7,191 nucleotides of DNA from the NCBI GenBank assembly GCA_964415045.1, contig CAYPZL010000249.1:1-7191 (forward strand), given 5' to 3'. Below, piece by piece: positions 1-5,564 of this stretch (its first letter is position 1; every line of letters begins with the position of its first letter). The stretch comes from CAYPZL01 sp964415045. GTDB taxonomy: Bacteria > Planctomycetota > Phycisphaerae > Sedimentisphaerales > Anaerobacaceae. The notes under the pieces are model-generated. The model had not been told where the DNA came from. It worked only from the letters and a program-made list of their open reading frames with translations, and did no database searches. The translations under genes and the position numbers were made by a program.

Positions 1-24
1 GCTACATTCTATCCCTCTTTGGTT

Positions 25-47
25 GCGGCCGAGCGCAGCGAGGCCGC
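25..47. repeat. GC-rich inverted repeat (REP-like hairpin) beyond the glycosidase 3' end
   Basis: GCGGCC at 25-30 is the exact reverse complement of GGCCGC at 42-47. The 11-nt loop can pair further (GC at 33-34 with GC at 38-39) around two G-A mismatches. It lies about 33 bp past the stop of the minus-strand glycosidase gene. The minus-strand sequence after the hairpin (positions 24 to 1) has no T-run, so it does not look like a classical intrinsic terminator. A dispersed REP-like intergenic element is more likely. Its style is familiar from planctomycete intergenic DNA, but copy number cannot be judged from one window. Confidence 0.4.
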
Positions 48-79
48 GCTGGGCCCTTCGTGGTTGGGAAAATTGGCGT

Positions 80-1375
80 TTATCTCTGGTTTATTTGCTC
101 GGTGGTCTCTGGGGGCTCTGTGGCGGAATTCGGCTTCCGGTGGTTGCGGCGGTGGAGGGTGGCTTGGATGGGGGGGAGGGGGAGGGCGGCGCTGGCGAGG
201 TAGTTGGGGAGGGTTCGTTTCTTTTCGAAGATCCATTCACACGCGCCGCCGGCGCGGAAGTCGGTGACGAGGTTGAGGATGGTTTGGTCGGCGAGCTTCG
301 GATCGACGAGGTCGAGGGTGTAGACGAACCAGCCGGTGGGGGTGGCCCAGTAGGCGCCGTTCTGGTAGGTGTCGCGCGCGGCTCGGCAGGCTTCCCAGTA
401 GACGCCCCGGGGCAGGTGGCGGATCTGGCCGTGCTGGACGATCCCGTCGTAGTGCTCCTTGAAATACGTCGCGACGGCCCGGGCCTGCGTCTCGTCGGCG
501 ACGCCGAGATAGACGGCGAAGGCCGAGCCCCAGATGTGATGCTCGCGACAGCGCCCGGTGGCGGCGCGGAAAAGGCCCATCTGCGGGTCCCAGAAGACCC
601 GCCGCACGCTGCGAGCGACCGCGTCGGCTTCGGCCCTCCAGCGGGCGGCTGCGCCCGGGCGCTCGACGGCGTCGAGCAGATCGCCGAGCCGCTTGCTCGC
701 CTCGACGTACAGCAGCGAGCAGAACAGGACGTCGCCGGTCATCTGCACGGTGTCGGTGAAGCCGTAAGGGCAGCGGCCCCAGGGCTCGCCTTGGCGGATG
801 TGGACGAGCTTGGTCTCAGGATTGCGCGGTACGGCCTGCATGGTCTTGACGAGGGCGTCGATGCTGCGGCGCAGAAAGGCGACATCGCGCGTCTTACGGT
901 AGGTGTGCCAGGCGACGGCGACGGTGAACTGCGAGCCGTCGGCGACGGGATGGGCGCCCATGGTGCCGAAGCCGGGCTTGTAGATCGGCGTGCCGTCGAA
1001 CTTGACGCAGTCCACGCCCGCACCGTCGGCGCGCATACTCCGGATGAACAGGGCGGCCGCATCGAGCAGCTCCTTGTCCGAATAGGAATCGACCGAGCCT
1101 TCGAGCGTGTAGGCGTAGTCGCGGAGCCAGAACGCCTCGTAGCCGAGGCCGACCTGCGGCGGAAAGGCGGCGGTGCCGTCCGCCATCACCCGCCGGCTCG
1201 CCCGAATCAGACGATGCGATTCGCCCTGGAGCCACCGAACCGCCTCGGCCACATCGTCCGAACTGCCGTCCGCCTGCAAGACGCCTCCCGACATCAGGGC
1301 CGCAGTGGCAAGCACCACGACGGTCCTGTTGAACATCGAACGCCACCTCGACCATGTCCCCGTCACACTATGCAT
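80..1375 (-). CDS. Secreted six-hairpin ((alpha/alpha)6-barrel) glycosidase-like protein
   Basis: A 431-aa protein with an N-terminal signal peptide: Arg/Trp-rich n-region, hydrophobic core at residues ~19-34, and probable cleavage near VLQA-DG. It is therefore predicted to be exported. The body has the aromatic and acidic motifs of (alpha/alpha)6 glycosidases (GH15, GH63, GH78 and glycogen-debranching-like folds): FWLRDYAYTLEG at ~82-93, DGSQFTVAVAWHTY at ~146-159, YGFTDTVQMTGD at ~204-215, YQNGAYWATPTGWF at ~337-350, and GACEWIFEK then NYLASAALPL at ~377-400. I cannot assign the CAZy family or catalytic residues with confidence. Two starts are possible: ATG at 1375 with GGGAGG (1381-1386) 5 nt upstream, used here, or ATG at 1336 with GAGGTGG (1343-1349) 6 nt upstream, which gives a more compact signal peptide. 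The last ~31 residues are Pro/Thr/Glu/Arg-rich and look unlike a barrel end; they coincide with G-runs and repeat-like DNA. The gene is divergent from the DUF1080 gene. Confidence 0.8.
   Translation of the reverse strand: MHSVTGTWSRWRSMFNRTVVVLATAALMSGGVLQADGSSDDVAEAVRWLQGESHRLIRASRRVMADGTAAFPPQVGLGYEAFWLRDYAYTLEGSVDSYSDKELLDAAALFIRSMRADGAGVDCVKFDGTPIYKPGFGTMGAHPVADGSQFTVAVAWHTYRKTRDVAFLRRSIDALVKTMQAVPRNPETKLVHIRQGEPWGRCPYGFTDTVQMTGDVLFCSLLYVEASKRLGDLLDAVERPGAAARWRAEADAVARSVRRVFWDPQMGLFRAATGRCREHHIWGSAFAVYLGVADETQARAVATYFKEHYDGIVQHGQIRHLPRGVYWEACRAARDTYQNGAYWATPTGWFVYTLDLVDPKLADQTILNLVTDFRAGGACEWIFEKKRTLPNYLASAALPLPPIQATLHRRNHRKPNSATEPPETTEQINQR
97..123. repeat. Three degenerate 9-bp tandem units inside the glycosidase 3' end
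   Basis: On the plus strand, GCTCGGTGG (97-105), TCTCTGGGG (106-114) and GCTCTGTGG (115-123) follow one another with a 9-bp period. Because 9 is a multiple of three they stay in frame and encode part of the Thr/Glu/Pro-rich C-terminal tail of the minus-strand glycosidase. On the minus strand they read like variants of a CCACAGAG-type motif that I recall from planctomycete intergenic repeats. That link is from memory and not tested. Confidence 0.4.
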
Positions 1376-1550
1376 TCGTGCCTCCCGGTCAGTGTCATGT
1401 CATGAATTGTCGATCACAAGGCGAAGGCTACGCGACGGTGCGGCGGCGGTCAAGATGCATTGCCGGCGAAACGGAAGCGGCAAAGTGACTTGACCGATTC
1501 GGGGCTTGGGCGTAGTCTTTTCTGATCTCGAACGATGAAGAAATCATGGT
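1376..1550. promoter_or_regulatory. Divergent intergenic region between glycosidase and DUF1080 genes
   Basis: This stretch must carry the promoters of both divergent genes. On the plus strand, TTGACC (1490-1495, 5 of 6 matches to a sigma70 -35 box) is followed after 17 bp by TAGTCT (1513-1518, only 3 of 6 matches to -10), a weak candidate for the DUF1080 gene. Two small dyads could be operators: TCATG-T-CATGA at 1395-1405 and TTGT-N5-ACAA at 1407-1419. They lie beside the start of the glycosidase gene. No convincing minus-strand -10/-35 pair was found. Confidence 0.3.
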
Positions 1551-1556
1551 AAGGAG
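1551..1556 (+). promoter_or_regulatory. Strong ribosome binding site deciding the DUF1080 start
   Basis: AAGGAG lies 9 nt before the ATG at 1566, an excellent Shine-Dalgarno match at good spacing. The other in-frame ATG, at 1659, has no comparable site and sits in the stem of an inverted repeat. This favours 1566 as the start even though the resulting signal-peptide n-region is unusually long. Confidence 0.65.
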
Positions 1557-1565
1557 TGATAGATT

Positions 1566-2453
1566 ATGAGAGGCGAACGGTTAACCTTGGAGCGACCCGC
1601 GGGAACAGTAAAGATCAAAGAGCAAGAATCAAAATTGCGGAATGCCCGTGGTGCGGGCATGACTTCCTTAATTTTGCACTTTGCTATTTGCATTTTGATT
1701 TGTCTCGGCGCGGGTTGTGCGGTGGGACAGGACAAGCCCAGCCAGGGTAAGTGGATCAGCCTGTTCAACGGCAAGGACCTGACCGGCTGGACGCCCAAGA
1801 TCACGGGCTACGAGCTGGGCGAGAATCCGGGCCGGACGTTTCGGGTCGAGGACGGTGTGTTGAAGGTCTCCTACGACCGGTACGAGAAGTTCGACGGGAA
1901 ATTCGGGCACCTGTTCTATCAGACGCCGTTCTCGCACTACCGGCTCCGCCTGGAGTACCGCTTCGTGGGCGAGCAGGTGGCCGGCGGTCCGGGCTGGGCG
2001 TTTCGCAACAACGGGATCATGATCCACTGCCAGGACCCCAAGACCATGGCCAAGGGGCAGAACTTCCCCGTCTCTATTGAAGTGCAGCTTCTCGGCGGCG
2101 ACGGCAAGAACAAACGCTCGACGGGCAACCTGTGCACGCCCGGCACGAACGTGGTGATGGACGATACGCTGATGACACAGCACTGCATCAACTCCAGCTC
2201 GGAGACGTATCACGGCGACCAATGGGTCAAGGCCGAGGTGGAGGTCCACGGCAACGGCCTCGTTCGCCACATCATCAACGACAAGATCGTGCTCCAATAC
2301 ACCGAGCCGCAGCTCGACGAGCGCGACGGCGACGCCAGGAAGCTGCTCGCAAAGGGCGCCGGCAAGATGCTGGGCGAAGGCTACATCTCGCTGCAGGCCG
2401 AGAGCCACCCGTGCGAGTTCCGCAAGATCGAGATTCTGCCCCTGGAACGGTAG
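1566..2453 (+). CDS. DUF1080 / 3-keto-disaccharide hydrolase-family lipoprotein
   Basis: A 295-aa protein. From residue ~63 it shows the DUF1080 opening motif WISLFNGKDLTGWT, then TFRVEDGVLKVSYDR (~91-105), GHLFYQTPFSHYRLRLEYRF (~114-133), an FRNNGIMIHCQDP segment (~146-158), IEVQLLGGDG (~171-180) and a closing GYISLQAESHPCEFRKIEILP (~272-292). This is a ConA/LamG-like beta-sandwich, abundant in planctomycetes. Characterised members hydrolyse 3-keto-glycosides made by Gfo/Idh/MocA-type oxidoreductases; no such oxidoreductase is present here. Residues ~33-51 form a hydrophobic export segment ending LGAGC, compatible with a lipobox (Cys51), so a periplasmic or envelope lipoprotein is predicted. 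The strong RBS supports ATG 1566, giving an odd ~32-residue polar n-region; ATG 1659 would give a conventional signal peptide but has no RBS. DNA encoding residues ~20-45 is repeat-like. The 3' end faces the GH130 gene with a 9-bp gap. Confidence 0.88.
   Translation: MRGERLTLERPAGTVKIKEQESKLRNARGAGMTSLILHFAICILICLGAGCAVGQDKPSQGKWISLFNGKDLTGWTPKITGYELGENPGRTFRVEDGVLKVSYDRYEKFDGKFGHLFYQTPFSHYRLRLEYRFVGEQVAGGPGWAFRNNGIMIHCQDPKTMAKGQNFPVSIEVQLLGGDGKNKRSTGNLCTPGTNVVMDDTLMTQHCINSSSETYHGDQWVKAEVEVHGNGLVRHIINDKIVLQYTEPQLDERDGDARKLLAKGAGKMLGEGYISLQAESHPCEFRKIEILPLER
1630..1699. repeat. Nested inverted repeat plus 7-bp T-rich periodic units encoding the DUF1080 signal peptide
   Basis: Outer arms CAAAATT (1630-1636) and AATTTTG (1670-1676) are exact reverse complements. 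Inner arms ATGCCCG (1642-1648) and CGGGCAT (1654-1660) form a perfect 7-bp stem around a 5-nt loop. Four 7-bp units follow: TTTTGCA, CTTTGCT, ATTTGCA, TTTTGAT (1672-1699). The minus strand of this part would read KMQIAKCKI, a style I recall from dispersed intergenic repeats in planctomycetes. It lies inside the DUF1080 reading frame; the 7-bp period cycles through the codons and yields the hydrophobic residues of the signal peptide. Confidence 0.55.
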
Positions 2454-2462
2454 GGCGCCCGC

Positions 2463-3917
2463 TCAGCAGAGTCTCGCGAGCAACTCGTCGAGGCCGACGG
2501 TGGCGAAGCCGGTGGCCGCGTCGCTGATGCCGTAGGGGATGACGAGCAGGCCGTTGTGGACGAGGGCGCCGCAGGAATAGACCACGTTGGGGACGTAACC
2601 GCTGCGCTCGTCGGCGGTGGGGACGATCAGCGGGTGTTCGAGCCGGCCGATCAGCTTTGTGGGGTCGTCGCGGTCCAGCAGCGTCGCGCCGATGCAGTAG
2701 CGGCGCATCGCGCCGACGCCGTGGGTCAGCAGGAGCCAGCCGGCGTCGGTCTCGATGGGCGAGCCGCAATTGCCGACCTGCACGAACTCCCATGGGAACT
2801 TCGGCTCCTGGACCATCTGGGCCTCGTCCCAGATCAGGATGTTGTTCGACCGGAGCAGAAACAGGTTTTCGCCGTCGATTCGCGCGCTCATCATGTAGCG
2901 GCCGCCGATCTTGCGGGGAAAGAGGGCCAGCCCCTTGTTGCAGGCGGCGCTTCCCCGCAGCGAGCGGACCTGCGCCAGCCCCGGCTGGAGCATCGTAATC
3001 AACTGCGGCATGATCTCCTGGCCGTTGAAGGCGGTATAGGTCCCGTGATGCCGAACCGAGCCGTCGTCGTCCGTGAAGCGCACGATCCGCATATCCTCCA
3101 TGCCCTGGGATTCCGCCTCGCACATGGGAAAAAGCACGGCCTCGGTGATGTCGGCGTCGGGGGAGGTCACGATATCGTAGTCGCAGCCCCCGAGCCACTC
3201 GAAACTGCGTGCTTCGCGGTTGTTGCGATCGGTGTCTTCGGCGCGGGTCTGCACGTGGTAGAGGACGTTTCGCAAATCCTCCAGAGTGAAGGGGTCGTTC
3301 AGCGGTCCCAGGACGGTGTCGGCGACGGTGTCGCGCACTCCCATCTCGGCCAGCCGGACGCGGAACCTGGCTTTGCTGAAGGGGTGGTTCTCCGCCCGGC
3401 GCAGGGGTTCGTGATACCGACCCACCGGTTCTATGGCGATGTCGCCGCCGCCGTCGATGACGCCGCGACGAAACACAACGCTCGAAATATGTCCCTCTCC
3501 GACACAGCGCAGACTCATGGCGAAACGCAGAGCGCCGGGTTCGAGGCCGTCCTGGTTGATCGCCGGCGCCATGGAGGGGTTGAACAGGGCGGCCGAGGCA
3601 AAGGCGTATTCCAGTGTGAAAAAGGCGCCGATCAGCCGCTTTCTGTCCGGCGTCAGGGACGCGGGCATGTCCACGCGGTGGGCCACCTCGGCGTGATGGG
3701 CCAGAAAGATTTCATCCAGGTCGATATGCAGATGGGCGAAATTCCGCATGGTGGACGCCAGCAGGTCCGCGGCCTGTCGCTCGTCCAACCCCATGATACG
3801 GTCAATCACCTTGCGAGCACGGTCGGGCCCGGCCCAGAAGAAACGCGTGATGGTCCGCGTGGGGTCGGCCGTCAGCCGCACCGGCAAGCGTCGCAACGTC
3901 AACGGTTCGCTGCTCAT
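2463..3917 (-). CDS. GH130-family mannoside phosphorylase/hydrolase-like protein with N-terminal extension
   Basis: A 484-aa protein with no signal peptide, so probably cytoplasmic. Residue numbers here count from the upstream ATG at 3923. The C-terminal half (~240-486) is a five-bladed propeller of GH130 (old DUF377): EDMRIVRF (~276-283), GTYTAFNG (~294-301), NKGLALFPRKIGGRYMM (~329-345), ARIDGENLFLL (~347-357), VGNCGSPIETDAGWLLLTHG (~383-402), GYVPNVVYSCGAL (~442-454). The N-terminal ~230 residues are largely helical, with LNDPFTL and GEGHISSVVFRRGVID, as in long GH130 relatives. The family phosphorolyses or hydrolyses beta-mannosides. The position I recall as the catalytic Asp (YTAYD-type motif) is Asn300 here. 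Start: GGAGG lies 9 nt before ATG 3917 but only 3 nt before ATG 3923, so 3917 is preferred. A near-consensus promoter lies just upstream. It converges on the DUF1080 gene. Confidence 0.85.
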   Translation of the reverse strand: MSSEPLTLRRLPVRLTADPTRTITRFFWAGPDRARKVIDRIMGLDERQAADLLASTMRNFAHLHIDLDEIFLAHHAEVAHRVDMPASLTPDRKRLIGAFFTLEYAFASAALFNPSMAPAINQDGLEPGALRFAMSLRCVGEGHISSVVFRRGVIDGGGDIAIEPVGRYHEPLRRAENHPFSKARFRVRLAEMGVRDTVADTVLGPLNDPFTLEDLRNVLYHVQTRAEDTDRNNREARSFEWLGGCDYDIVTSPDADITEAVLFPMCEAESQGMEDMRIVRFTDDDGSVRHHGTYTAFNGQEIMPQLITMLQPGLAQVRSLRGSAACNKGLALFPRKIGGRYMMSARIDGENLFLLRSNNILIWDEAQMVQEPKFPWEFVQVGNCGSPIETDAGWLLLTHGVGAMRRYCIGATLLDRDDPTKLIGRLEHPLIVPTADERSGYVPNVVYSCGALVHNGLLVIPYGISDAATGFATVGLDELLARLC

Positions 3918-3952
3918 ATCCATGCACCTCCAGATTCGCTGAGCATACGCCG

Positions 3953-3980
3953 ATTATAGCCCTTGGGTTCAGCCTGGCAA
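3953..3980 (-). promoter_or_regulatory. Near-consensus sigma70 promoter for the GH130 gene
   Basis: On the minus strand, TTGCCA (3980-3975, 5 of 6 matches) and TATAAT (3958-3953, perfect) are separated by 16 bp. A start site about 7 bp downstream would give a leader of roughly 30 nt before the ATG at 3917, which includes the GGAGG ribosome binding site. This is the best promoter in the window. Confidence 0.65.
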
Positions 3981-3986
3981 ATTATC

Positions 3987-4014
3987 TTGCCCTGGTTGGG
4001 GATTCGGTTATTCT
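3987..4014 (+). promoter_or_regulatory. Divergent sigma70-like promoter toward the small ORF / zinc-ribbon genes
   Basis: On the plus strand, TTGCCC (3987-3992) and TATTCT (4009-4014, 4 of 6 matches) are 16 bp apart. The -35 box lies only 6 bp from the -35 box of the opposite GH130 promoter, so the two polymerase sites are back to back. A short hairpin, CGGCT (4027-4031) with AGCCG (4038-4042), would fall in the leader just before the ribosome binding site. Confidence 0.4.
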
Positions 4015-4056
4015 CGTGGAGAACCGCGGCTGGAAGAAGCCGGGAGAAAATGAACG

Positions 4057-4185
4057 ATGAAACCGAAGACGCAGCGGATGGTGGCAGGTTTGGCGGTCGG
4101 GGCGTTCCTGTTTGCCGCGACACTCGCCGCCGGCCTTTGGCGGGCCTCGGCGATGGGCAAGGCCGATAGGATCAGAATGAGGTGA
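4057..4185 (+). CDS. Small single-pass membrane or signal-peptide-like protein (42 aa)
   Basis: An ORF of 42 codons starting MKPKTQRM, followed by one hydrophobic segment, MVAGLAVGAFLFAATLAAGL (~8-27), and a short basic tail ending GKADRIRMR. This is a positive-inside inner-membrane peptide or an uncleaved signal anchor. GGGAG (4042-4046) lies 10 nt before the ATG; another ATG at 4050, in a different frame, is too close to it. Its stop overlaps the GAGGTGA ribosome binding site of the zinc-ribbon gene that starts 5 nt later, so the two are probably translated together. No known family is recognised. Support is the codon structure, RBS, membrane segment and coupling; there is no homology evidence. 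Confidence 0.5.
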   Translation: MKPKTQRMVAGLAVGAFLFAATLAAGLWRASAMGKADRIRMR

Positions 4186-4190
4186 ACGTC

Positions 4191-4453
4191 ATGGCTTTGA
4201 CCAAATGTCCGGAATGTTCGAGGGACGTCTCGGATCGGGCCGTGAGCTGCCCGGGATGCGGTTATCCGCTGCGGCCCGGCGAGTTCAAGGCCGAGACCGA
4301 GCCTTCCGGGAGAGGCTTCTTACCGGAGGGCTGTGGCTCTGCCTGATCGGCCTGCCGGTCGGTTTGTATCTGCGGCTCCCGTACGTTTGGGGCCCGGCTC
4401 TGGCGGGCATCGCCGTCGCCGGGTTGAAACTGTACACGCTGCACAGGCAATAG
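4191..4453 (+). pseudogene. Zinc-ribbon plus two-helix membrane protein, split by a frameshift
   Basis: From ATG 4191 (RBS GAGGTGA at 4179-4185, 6 nt spacing) the frame reads MALTKCPECSRDVSDRAVSC and then PGCGYPLRPG. This is a classical N-terminal zinc ribbon, with Cys6, Cys9, Cys20 and Cys23 as two CxxC knuckles 10 residues apart. The frame stops at TGA 4344-4346 after 51 residues. The expected membrane half continues in the -1 frame to 4453: LLTGGLWLCLIGLPVGLYLR, then a second helix WGPALAGIAVAGLKLYTLHR. Proteins with this zinc ribbon usually continue into transmembrane helices, so I infer one gene with a single-base deletion (or a sequencing error) between about 4285 and 4325. A GGG run at 4308-4310 is a candidate site. 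No convincing slippery heptamer for programmed -1 frameshifting was seen. Both halves look well preserved, so the lesion would be recent. Confidence 0.6.
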
Positions 4454-4503
4454 AAGTGGAAGGGGCCCACCGAGTGAGTTTTGAGTCGACAGGAGATTAG
4501 TAG

Positions 4504-5433
4504 ATGACAGGTTGTTTGCGAAGCTTTGCGATGCTGGTCTTGTTGAACGCGGTCTTTTGCACGGCCGGTTTGGCGGCGGAGACGTATACGAATCCGGTGA
4601 TCGACGAGATCGGCCCGGCCGATCCGACGGTGATTCTCTTCGAGGGCACGTACTACATGTACTGCACGGGGGACAACGTCAGCTATCACGTCTATACGTC
4701 CCGCGACCTGGTGCACTGGGCCAAGGGGCGCAAGGTCTTCGAGCCGGGCCAACGGAACGTCTGGGCGCCGGACGTCTTTCGCGATCCGACCGACGGGAAG
4801 TTCTATCTGTACTACACGGTGAACAAGCGCATCGGCGTGGCGGTCGCGGACCGGCCGGACGGGACCTTCAAGGACCGCGCCACCTTCTTCCGCAACGCCA
4901 TTGACGCCCACATGTTCTACGACAAGGGCAAGTACTACCTGTACTACGTTCAGCTCCCGGGCTTTCGCATTCACGTCCAGCCCATGAAGACGCCCCTGGA
5001 GAAAGAGGGCGAGCCCATCAAGCTGATCTGGCCCACCGAGCCGTGGGAGAAGATTCGCGGGCACGTCACCGAGGGACCCTGGATGCTCAAGCACGAGGGC
5101 ACCTATTACCTTCTCTACTCGGGGACGGGTGCCAATTCGCTCGACTACGCCATCGGCTACGCCACCGCGAGCAAGCCGACCGGCCCCTTTGTCAAGTACG
5201 CGGGCAATCCCATCGTCCATCGCACGGAGACGGCCTTCGGCCCCGGACACGGCTGCGTCGTCACCGACGCCGAGGGCAAACTCTGGTCGGTCTACCATCA
5301 GCAAAAGGACGACACCCGGCCCTGGAACCGGTTCATCTGCATCGACCCGCTCTGGTTCGACGACAAAGGCGTCCTCCACGGCAAAGCCACCCGAGGCACC
5401 CCCGAACCTGCCCCGGCTTCGGCGGAGAAGTAG
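4504..5433 (+). CDS. Secreted glycoside hydrolase family 43 (five-bladed beta-propeller)
   Basis: A 309-aa protein with a signal peptide (hydrophobic ~8-22, cleavage near GLAA-ETYTNP). The GH43 signature is complete: catalytic base Asp40 in GPADPTVI, pKa-modulating Asp134 in NAIDAHMF, and general acid Glu190 in HVTEGPWM. GPGHG (~246-250) and SVYHQ (~262-266) supply the residues that line the propeller centre. Blade repeats of the GTYYMY, GKFYLYY, GKYYLYY, GTYYLLY type are evident. GH43 enzymes are inverting hydrolases acting mainly on arabinosides, xylosides or galactans; specificity cannot be read from the sequence. At about 309 aa it is a catalytic domain alone, with no carbohydrate-binding module. 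The RBS AGGAG (4491-4495) is 8 nt from the ATG. It lies 50 bp after the split zinc-ribbon gene with no clear promoter of its own. Confidence 0.92.
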   Translation: MTGCLRSFAMLVLLNAVFCTAGLAAETYTNPVIDEIGPADPTVILFEGTYYMYCTGDNVSYHVYTSRDLVHWAKGRKVFEPGQRNVWAPDVFRDPTDGKFYLYYTVNKRIGVAVADRPDGTFKDRATFFRNAIDAHMFYDKGKYYLYYVQLPGFRIHVQPMKTPLEKEGEPIKLIWPTEPWEKIRGHVTEGPWMLKHEGTYYLLYSGTGANSLDYAIGYATASKPTGPFVKYAGNPIVHRTETAFGPGHGCVVTDAEGKLWSVYHQQKDDTRPWNRFICIDPLWFDDKGVLHGKATRGTPEPAPASAEK

Positions 5434-5440
5434 TCTCGCG

Positions 5441-5460
5441 TAGGACGGGCTTTAGCCCAT
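5441..5460. repeat. GGGCT-TT-AGCCC inverted repeat after the GH43 gene
   Basis: GGGCT (5447-5451) and AGCCC (5454-5458) form an inverted repeat with a 2-nt centre, set in the context TAGGACGGGCTTTAGCCCAT. This matches a style of dispersed intergenic repeat I recall from planctomycete and related genomes. It lies 8 bp after the GH43 stop codon. With no T-run following, it is not a standard terminator on either strand, although it could protect an mRNA 3' end. The rest of the 131-bp gap to the next gene shows nothing else clear. Confidence 0.45.
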
Positions 5461-5564
5461 GCGGGTCTTGCTGAATCGGGGGCGACAGCGAACGGGCTGG
5501 CGGAGCGCTGGTGCAGATATCGGCGGTGAGGTTGTTCGCGATACAAATAGAAGGGGACCGTGAT

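Noticed and set aside
23..1405. Long plus-strand ORF (460 codons) opposite the glycosidase gene
   Set aside because: It is the antisense of a protein with clear signal peptide and fold motifs. Its translation is Gly/Ala/Val/Asp/Arg-rich with no domain, as expected from high third-position GC.
1672..1699. CRISPR-like or microsatellite array
   Set aside because: Only four 7-bp degenerate units with no spacers. It is better described as a short periodic repeat.
2454..2462. Terminator between the convergent DUF1080 and GH130 genes
   Set aside because: Only 9 bp, with no stem and no T-run on either strand.
2556..3959. Long plus-strand ORF (467 codons) opposite the GH130 gene
   Set aside because: It mirrors the GH130 coding sequence, starts inside it without an RBS and reads over its promoter. 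No recognisable motifs.
4296..4330. Programmed -1 frameshift site in the zinc-ribbon gene
   Set aside because: No X-XXY-YYZ heptamer in the zero frame and no clear downstream stimulatory structure was found. Mutation or sequencing error is simpler.
4285..5379. 364-codon minus-strand ORF opposite GH43 and the zinc-ribbon region
   Set aside because: It is antisense to the intact GH43 catalytic domain and has low-complexity Val/Asp/Arg/Gly-rich sequence.
5511..5564. Upstream GTG start for the PL14-like gene
   Set aside because: The added 18 residues precede a good RBS (5551-5557) and break the signal peptide pattern.
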